9,008 bases of DNA from Nanobdellota archaeon. GTDB taxonomy: Archaea > Nanobdellota > Nanobdellia > Parvarchaeales > Parvarchaeaceae. How positions within the stretch are numbered: the first letter of the stretch is position 1; each line of letters opens with the position of its first letter. The notes below the pieces were generated by a model. That model was not told where the DNA came from and ran no database searches. It saw only the letters and a program-made list of their open reading frames with translations. The DNA is taken from positions 1-9,008 of the forward strand of contig JAKASS010000022.1 in the NCBI GenBank assembly GCA_021818905.1. The letters are read 5' to 3'. The position numbers and the translations under genes were made by a program. Below are positions 5,429 through 9,008 of this stretch, one piece after another.

Positions 5429-6067
5429 ATGGAAGCCGAAACTGAAGGAAAAATGGTAGATATAATGAGAAACATTTTTATCGACAGGGAGGAAGATTCT
5501 GGGGGGTTGGGTTATAGGTTCTTCCATTCTTATCGTGTTTATAAAATGTGCAAAGTTTTTTTGAGCATGAACGAGGTATCCAGTAAAAACCCTGATGAAG
5601 ACGTCCTTTTGACTGTAGCACTCTTTCATGACATAGGAAGATCAAAAAGCAGTGACAAAGTAATGAAGGCGGTAATGCCTGGACATGACGAAGAATCCGC
5701 AAAAATGCTGCACAAACTTTTGGATGGAGTTGTTGCGGATAGTGTTATAAAGACTACGGCAGGGATACTCCATAACTACCTAGACGATAATTACAAGAGC
5801 ATAGAGAAGGAACTGCTTTCATATGCTGACGATCTGGATGAGATAGGCGCACTTGACGTATGGAGGATGTTCACATTCGCCGCTTACAACAAGAGGACCG
5901 CGGCTAAGCAACTGGACTATTGGAAGGACAAGGAATCAAAAAAATATAGCGGGGCCTGGATAAACAGGTTTAGGATAGAAAGCATAAAGAAGATAGCTGA
6001 AGATCGTATAAGAACACTTAACGATTTTATGCTGGAGTTCGATAAAGAGTTCAACACTATTGTTTAA
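5429..6067 (+). CDS. HD-superfamily metal-dependent phosphohydrolase
   Basis: 212 residues from ATG 5429. A TTG six codons upstream is in frame, but the TATA-like box sits 30 bases before the ATG. HD-domain ligands are in order: His33 (FFHSYRVYKM), His67-Asp68 (LFHDIGR), His86 (MPGHDEESA), His115 (GILHNY) and an aspartate near 134 (SYADDLDEIG). This is the layout of small single-domain HD proteins that cleave phosphate esters or nucleotides using divalent metals; the extra histidines would suit a two-metal site. No regulatory domain or membrane segment is seen. One base separates its TAA from the hydrolase ATG, so the two act together, but the substrate cannot be told. Confidence 0.88.
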   Translation: MEAETEGKMVDIMRNIFIDREEDSGGLGYRFFHSYRVYKMCKVFLSMNEVSSKNPDEDVLLTVALFHDIGRSKSSDKVMKAVMPGHDEESAKMLHKLLDGVVADSVIKTTAGILHNYLDDNYKSIEKELLSYADDLDEIGALDVWRMFTFAAYNKRTAAKQLDYWKDKESKKYSGAWINRFRIESIKKIAEDRIRTLNDFMLEFDKEFNTIV

Positions 6068-6068
6068 C

Positions 6069-6965
6069 ATGGTGACAACGCGCGTAGCATTACATATAAG
6101 CAAATGCGAACTGGTCGATTTTTTCACCTTGGATTGCTTATGGCTGCAAGGTTTATTGCTTAGAGCAAAACCAGATTCTCAGATAGCTGTCGTTTATGTG
6201 CATGGGGTAGACAGTAATTTTTACAGAAGCCATTTACCTATTTTCGTTTTTGACTACATAAAAGCCAAGGGAGTATCTGTATTCCTTGTTAATAACAGGG
6301 GACATGACCCGATAAATCTTTTGAGGGATAATAAGGGAAATAGCATTCTAAGCGGAGGCAATGTAGAGAGATTTGAAGATTGCTTATTAGATATCGAGGG
6401 CGCGCTTGATAGGCTATCTGGATTAGGTTACAAAAAGTTTGTATTAATGGCTCACAGCGGCGGTTCACAAAAAGTGGCGTATTACCTAAACAACAAAACG
6501 GACGCAAGGATAGTAGGCGCAGTATTGATAGCACCTCCAGATGATTACAAAGTTTTTAAAAAAGTTCTGGGGGATAAGTATAAAAAAACGATAAGGGCTG
6601 CTAAACTGAGAATCAAAACCTCGCTCGCAGATAAGCCATCCGATGAGTTTCTACATTTTAAGTCCGCTAGAAGAATATTATCACTATGTGATACAGATAA
6701 TTTTGAAGCAAGAGTATTTAATCTAGAGCAGGGCTTCCACGAATTTGGAGGTATAAATAAAAAAATTCTAATCATACTAGCAGGAAACGATGAACATGTA
6801 GAGGGCCCGCGGCAATTAATGCTTAAATTAAAAGAAGCAAATGAGTCCGCAACAGTAAAAATAATTAAAAATGCAAAGCATTCGTTCATAGGCTATGAAG
6901 AAAGCGTGGCCAAAGAAGTAAACAAATGGCTACTTAAAAACGCTTTATCAAATATTTGTTTTTAA
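6069..6965 (+). CDS. Alpha/beta-hydrolase, resembling the UPF0613/DUF1749 group
   Basis: 298 residues from ATG 6069 (a TTG at 6060 would overlap the HD gene's end). Alpha/beta-hydrolase landmarks: oxyanion-side HGVDSNF (45-51), NNRGHD (75-80), nucleophile elbow LMAHSGGSQKVAYYL with Ser130, acid Asp241 in ILAGNDEHV and catalytic His271 in NAKHSF. The HSGGSQ...YYL elbow recalls the HSTGxQD..YYL of the DUF1749/UPF0613 family. No signal peptide or lipid anchor is visible, so it is probably cytoplasmic. Likely an esterase or thioesterase; the substrate is unknown. The stop is 8 bases before the left end of an IS5-like element, so the C-terminus seems original or nearly so, but a lost downstream gene cannot be excluded. 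Confidence 0.88.
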   Translation: MVTTRVALHISKCELVDFFTLDCLWLQGLLLRAKPDSQIAVVYVHGVDSNFYRSHLPIFVFDYIKAKGVSVFLVNNRGHDPINLLRDNKGNSILSGGNVERFEDCLLDIEGALDRLSGLGYKKFVLMAHSGGSQKVAYYLNNKTDARIVGAVLIAPPDDYKVFKKVLGDKYKKTIRAAKLRIKTSLADKPSDEFLHFKSARRILSLCDTDNFEARVFNLEQGFHEFGGINKKILIILAGNDEHVEGPRQLMLKLKEANESATVKIIKNAKHSFIGYEESVAKEVNKWLLKNALSNICF

Positions 6966-7868
6966 TGCGGTCTGGCTCTGTAGAAATCCTATGATAATAA
7001 TATAAGCAAGCTGTATGCATCGCCGGACGTCGTAGACTACGTCGATCACCTTCACCTCCTTCAGCTTGTCCGGATGCAGCCTGCTGCTTAAGGTGGAGCC
7101 GAACTTCCTCTTCTCCACGGAGTTGACAGTCTCCACAAGGCTTCGTTTATGGTATTCCGACAATGGAAAGTCCGTCTTCATCAGCTTCCTCCACCTGCCG
7201 TGAGTCCTCCATATCGGAACGCCTTCGTTCCTTGCAGGGATGATGGATCCTGCGTGGAGTCTCTCCCTTGAAAACCTGTGGTCTCTCTACGGATTGTAGC
7301 CTTTATCAGCCAGTATCTTACCGATCTTTACCATTTCGGCGGCTTTCTTCATGAGCGGTATGAAGGTCTTATTGTCACTTTCATACCTTCGGTTAGAGGA
7401 AGAAGCCGCTATAGCCTTCGTCTTCGGGTCTACGACGATGGAATGCTTGGTAAACACTCTTCTATGCCGTTCTTCTCCTATTCTCCACAGGTAGTGATAG
7501 GAAGCATTGCGTCCTTCATATCCGGTGGAGTCTATGGCGGCGTCCATCCTCTTGAGACCAAACAGTCTAAACGCGAAGGACAGCATCGCGTCCCATACTC
7601 GCATCGGTATCCTCCTGAAGAACTTCTGCAGCGTCGTATAATGAGGCGCCTTGTCGAGGCCAAAGAGCCCCCTGAGCTCTTCCAGCTCGTCTACGACATC
7701 CCGATAAGGCTTTCTCTCGTGTTTCATCAGGCAGATGCAGGCTGCCAGCTGTGGCTGCGTGTAGGTCTTCTTGGAGAACTTGTTCGAGAAGGGCGACAAC
7801 GCCCTCCTCGCTATGCCCAATACGATGGACGCAAATCTTTTATAGTAAGGACTCCCATTTTTATTCAT
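6948..7868 (-). pseudogene. IS5-like DDE transposase interrupted by one in-frame TAG
   Basis: From ATG 7868 the frame runs 193 codons, meets TAG at 7289-7287 and then continues open in the same frame to TGA 6950-6948, about 305 residues in all. The N-terminal part carries the substrate-binding helices (TYTQPQLAACICLMKH, DKAPHYTTLQKFF) and Asp113 (AAIDSTGYEG) and Asp188 (LADKGY); the catalytic Glu246 (SLVETVNSVEKRKFG) is beyond the TAG. So the stop separates the catalytic acids and should abolish activity unless suppressed. It falls at a normally variable position after DKGY, where one base change from CAG, AAG or GAG would create it. No frameshift is needed. Like the IS6 gene, it reads through the inverted repeat and stops in the neighbouring gene. 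Confidence 0.88.
6974..6990 (+). repeat. Left inverted repeat of the IS5-like element
   Basis: GGCTCTGTAGAAATCCT, the exact reverse complement of 7924-7940. The transposase frame continues through it into the hydrolase 3' end. Confidence 0.92.
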
Positions 7869-7917
7869 AAGCACCTCTTTTTTTGTTTATTTACTATAAT
7901 AATTAAAGAGGTGCTTA
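7868..7917 (-). promoter_or_regulatory. Hairpin enclosing the IS5-like transposase promoter and masking its ribosome site
   Basis: TAAGCACCTCTTT (7868-7880) is the exact reverse complement of AAAGAGGTGCTTA (7905-7917): 13 perfect pairs around a 24-base loop. The downstream arm contains the transposase Shine-Dalgarno (GAGGTG) and the first base of its ATG. The loop contains the A/T-rich promoter. A transcript entering from outside would form the hairpin and hide the start, while one starting at the internal promoter would lack the first arm. IS10 and IS50 use this arrangement to avoid activation by outside transcription. Confidence 0.6.
7888..7900 (-). promoter_or_regulatory. TATA-like promoter of the IS5-like transposase
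   Basis: ATTATAGTAAATA on the minus strand, centred about 26 bases before ATG 7868, would give a leaderless or very short-leader transcript. Confidence 0.4.
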
Positions 7918-8568
7918 CTTTAGAGGATTTCTACAGAGCCTAATTGGTTTTTGAAGTAAAATATAAAATCGTCTGTTTTTAAAGTAAAATCTTATTGGTT
8001 TATAATTTCTGAATAGACGCTTAAGTTCTGCTTTTGTAAAGTAATGGTAATAGTCTCCATGACTACCATGCCTGTATGTTCCTTTTTCCCTTGTTTTGAT
8101 TTGACCGTAAAATCTTTTCCTTTGCCATGTAAAATGCTGATCACTTTCGATATAAAAATACCCACCGGTTTTTATTATCCTATCAATTTCCTTTACGTAC
8201 CCTTCAATATCAGTCATTTGTGCCTGGTACAGAGCCCGAACCGCAATTACCGCGTCAAAAAAGCTGTCTTTATAGGGCAACTCACCTTTAAGCCTTGATA
8301 ATTTGAATTTTACTTTGGTTTTAGCGCGTTCCTGTTTCGTCATGGCCATTTGTATTGCCATTTCCGATTTGTCGAAACCATAGATCTTGAACCCCCCCTT
8401 TGCTAAGAATATGGAGTTTCTACCAGTACCACAATAAAAATCAAGGACTCGTTTTACTCCTTTTTTCTTGAAAAAGGTGCTTAAATTACTCATGCTTTTA
8501 GATGGGTGTTGTTGCCCTACACCCGAGCCCTTATAATAATTTTCATAACCATCTTTCAAACATACCAC
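7915..8568 (-). CDS. Class I SAM-dependent methyltransferase, tail replaced by IS sequence
   Basis: 217 residues with a Rossmann-fold methyltransferase core: motif I VLDFYCGTGRNSIFL (41-55), acidic residue binding the SAM ribose in YGFDKS (Asp66), motif IV FFDAVIAVRALYQ (103-115), then EIDRIIKTGGYFYIES (127-142) and the closing strand FYILLQK (201-207). The fold is therefore complete. The last eight residues (RLCRNPLK) and the TAA come from the right end of the IS5-like element, so the original C-terminus is lost. GTG at 8568 is chosen because a TATA-like box lies 27 bases upstream and no ATG is in frame before motif I. Small stand-alone enzymes of this type (TehB-like and relatives) methylate small molecules, but the substrate cannot be told. 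It faces the hydrolase gene across the IS. Confidence 0.85.
   Translation of the reverse strand: MVCLKDGYENYYKGSGVGQQHPSKSMSNLSTFFKKKGVKRVLDFYCGTGRNSIFLAKGGFKIYGFDKSEMAIQMAMTKQERAKTKVKFKLSRLKGELPYKDSFFDAVIAVRALYQAQMTDIEGYVKEIDRIIKTGGYFYIESDQHFTWQRKRFYGQIKTREKGTYRHGSHGDYYHYFTKAELKRLFRNYKPIRFYFKNRRFYILLQKPIRLCRNPLK
7924..7940 (-). repeat. Right inverted repeat of the IS5-like element
   Basis: Exact 17-bp partner of 6974-6990. It codes for the end of the methyltransferase (RLCRNPLK) when read on the minus strand. Confidence 0.92.
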
Positions 8569-8590
8569 CCATCATGTTCCTCATCTTATC

Positions 8591-8598
8591 CTTTTAAA
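8591..8598 (-). promoter_or_regulatory. TATA-like promoter of the methyltransferase
   Basis: TTTAAAAG on the minus strand, centred about 27 bases before the GTG at 8568. The upstream small frame ends at a TAA (8596-8594) inside this box. Confidence 0.45.
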
Positions 8599-8758
8599 TT
8601 TTACCCTTTATTAGCCATGCAGCGACATAGATGGCGAATAGCCACTTTATATAGTCGGCGATGGTGTGGAATTTTAGCAGATATTCAGCGACGCCGTAGA
8701 GAATCCCAGCGAGGAAAGCGGGCGTCTTCGCGCTCGAGGACGAGGACTATATAAGCAT
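8594..8758 (-). pseudogene. Small two-helix membrane-protein frame interrupted by TAG
   Basis: Reading from ATG 8758 gives three codons and then TAG (8749-8747); the frame continues for 50 codons to TAA 8594. The 50 residues look like real protein: a short hydrophilic head (SSSSSAKTPA), then two hydrophobic stretches (FLAGILYGVAEYLL and KWLFAIYVAAWLI) ending in KGKI, with codons typical of genes here. No ATG follows the TAG. A TATA-like CTTATATAG lies at 8755-8747. It may be a remnant of a larger membrane protein or a small gene with an unusual start. The overlapping plus-strand frame is arginine-rich shadow sequence. Confidence 0.35.
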
Positions 8759-8810
8759 ATCTATTCTGTTTTTTAATGGCTGATCGACTTTTTTTAAATA
8801 AACATCAGGC

Positions 8811-9008
8811 CTATTTTATTGATTTTATCTTTGTTTTTAGCAGTGGAACGTCTTCCTCGGCGATTTTCCAGACTAACCGGTGATCTACATCGAAATATTT
8901 ATGGATCACGACGTCGCGTAAACCTATAAAATCTTTTATTATTTTATCATCCGAAAACTCCGGAAAATGTAGGGCCATCTGCTTAAGAGCTTCGCCTATC
9001 TTTTCTAG
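8811..9008 (-). CDS. HepT-type HEPN toxin (DUF86), C-terminal part, cut by the window edge
   Basis: 65 codons run from the right edge to TAG 8813-8811. The fragment matches the C-terminal half of HepT/DUF86: IGEALKQMALHFPEF, then DFIGLRDVVIHKYFDVDHRLVWKI and EEDVPLLKTKI. RDVVIHKY is an exact RX4HXY motif (Arg31, His36 and Tyr38 counted in the fragment). That motif is the RNase site of HepT, and its tyrosine is the one AMP-modified by MntA in the characterised system. The partner MntA gene is expected upstream, beyond the right edge. Unlike the HEPN protein at 1597-2016, this one keeps the catalytic histidine. The frame was found by reading the edge; its start lies outside the window. Confidence 0.88.
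   Translation of the reverse strand, partial: LEKIGEALKQMALHFPEFSDDKIIKDFIGLRDVVIHKYFDVDHRLVWKIAEEDVPLLKTKIKSIK

Larger units (their letters stand above)
6974..7940 (-). mobile_element. IS5-like insertion sequence, 967 bp, transposase broken
   Basis: Bounded by perfect 17-bp inverted repeats beginning GGCTCTGTAGAAATCC. It encodes a DDE transposase of the IS4/IS5 type on the minus strand. No matching direct repeat is seen at the two ends: left flank is GCGGTCT, right flank is TAATTGG, so either the duplication has been lost through rearrangement or mutation, or the element moved without one. It lies between two convergent genes and supplies the last codons of the methyltransferase on its right. 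Confidence 0.9.

Noticed and set aside
6060-6068. TTG start for the alpha/beta-hydrolase
   Set aside because: ATG 6069 directly follows the HD stop and loses only three residues that carry no conserved motif.
6966-6973. Target-site duplication for the IS5-like element
   Set aside because: The bases before 6974 (GCGGTCT) and after 7940 (TAATTGG) share no direct repeat of 2 bases or more in register.
7287-7289. Pyrrolysine or other amber recoding to explain the two in-frame TAG codons
   Set aside because: TAG serves as a plausible true stop for the MNT gene (1994-1992) and the HepT fragment (8813-8811), the transposase is a common target of decay, and no pyl gene or suppressor tRNA is in the window.
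7278-7943. Long plus-strand frame of 221 codons across the IS5-like element
   Set aside because: It is antisense to the transposase, which has clear DDE motifs; its own translation has no recognisable domain.
8506-8754. Plus-strand frame with an arginine-rich C-terminus
   Set aside because: Opposite the methyltransferase start and the small membrane-protein frame; the arginine richness comes from the complement of GC-biased codons.
1-9008. CRISPR array, tRNA, rRNA or replication origin
   Set aside because: No regularly spaced repeats, no tRNA cloverleaf or GGTTCRANNCC arm, and no clustered origin-type repeats were found by reading; a dedicated scan was not possible.

Overview
The window looks archaeal. 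Most convincing genes have an A/T-rich TATA-like box centred about 26-30 bases upstream of the start codon (partial gene at the left edge, RHH-MNT gene, NDK-like gene, HD gene, methyltransferase), as expected for leaderless or near-leaderless archaeal transcripts. Genes inside the clusters abut or overlap and lack clear Shine-Dalgarno sites. The lineage cannot be fixed from sequence alone; Thermoplasmata or a DPANN group such as Micrarchaeota/Parvarchaeota would fit, but that is a guess. The DNA is A+T-rich except for two insertion sequences and one intergenic patch.

Layout. 1-77: start of a leftward gene that leaves the window. 127-1066: an intact IS6-family insertion sequence with 23-bp terminal inverted repeats and a perfect 8-bp target duplication, sitting just upstream of that gene's promoter. 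1075-1594: no confident gene. 1597-2585 (minus): a two-gene HEPN/MNT toxin-antitoxin module whose antitoxin seems to carry an N-terminal ribbon-helix-helix DNA-binding domain, with an inverted repeat over its start and promoter. 2623-2901: intergenic, with a promoter-like box and a foldable GC-rich segment that could be a small RNA. 2902-5372 (plus): a tightly packed trio of NDK-fold protein, HprK-like P-loop kinase and GT4 glycosyltransferase. 5429-6965 (plus): a separately promoted pair, an HD phosphohydrolase and an alpha/beta hydrolase. 6974-7940: an IS5-like element whose transposase is cut by one amber codon, with a hairpin over its translation start. 7915-8568 (minus): a class I methyltransferase whose last residues come from the IS end. 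8594-8758 (minus): a degenerate small membrane-protein frame. 8811-9008 (minus): the C-terminal part of a HepT toxin with an intact RX4HXY motif.

This is an accessory island: two HEPN-type systems, two insertion sequences, and an unusual NDK/HprK/GT4 cassette. The cassette is the best candidate for an undescribed system: two nucleotide/phosphate-transfer proteins co-translated with a glycosyltransferase. The assignments rest on recognised motifs; the joint function is inference.
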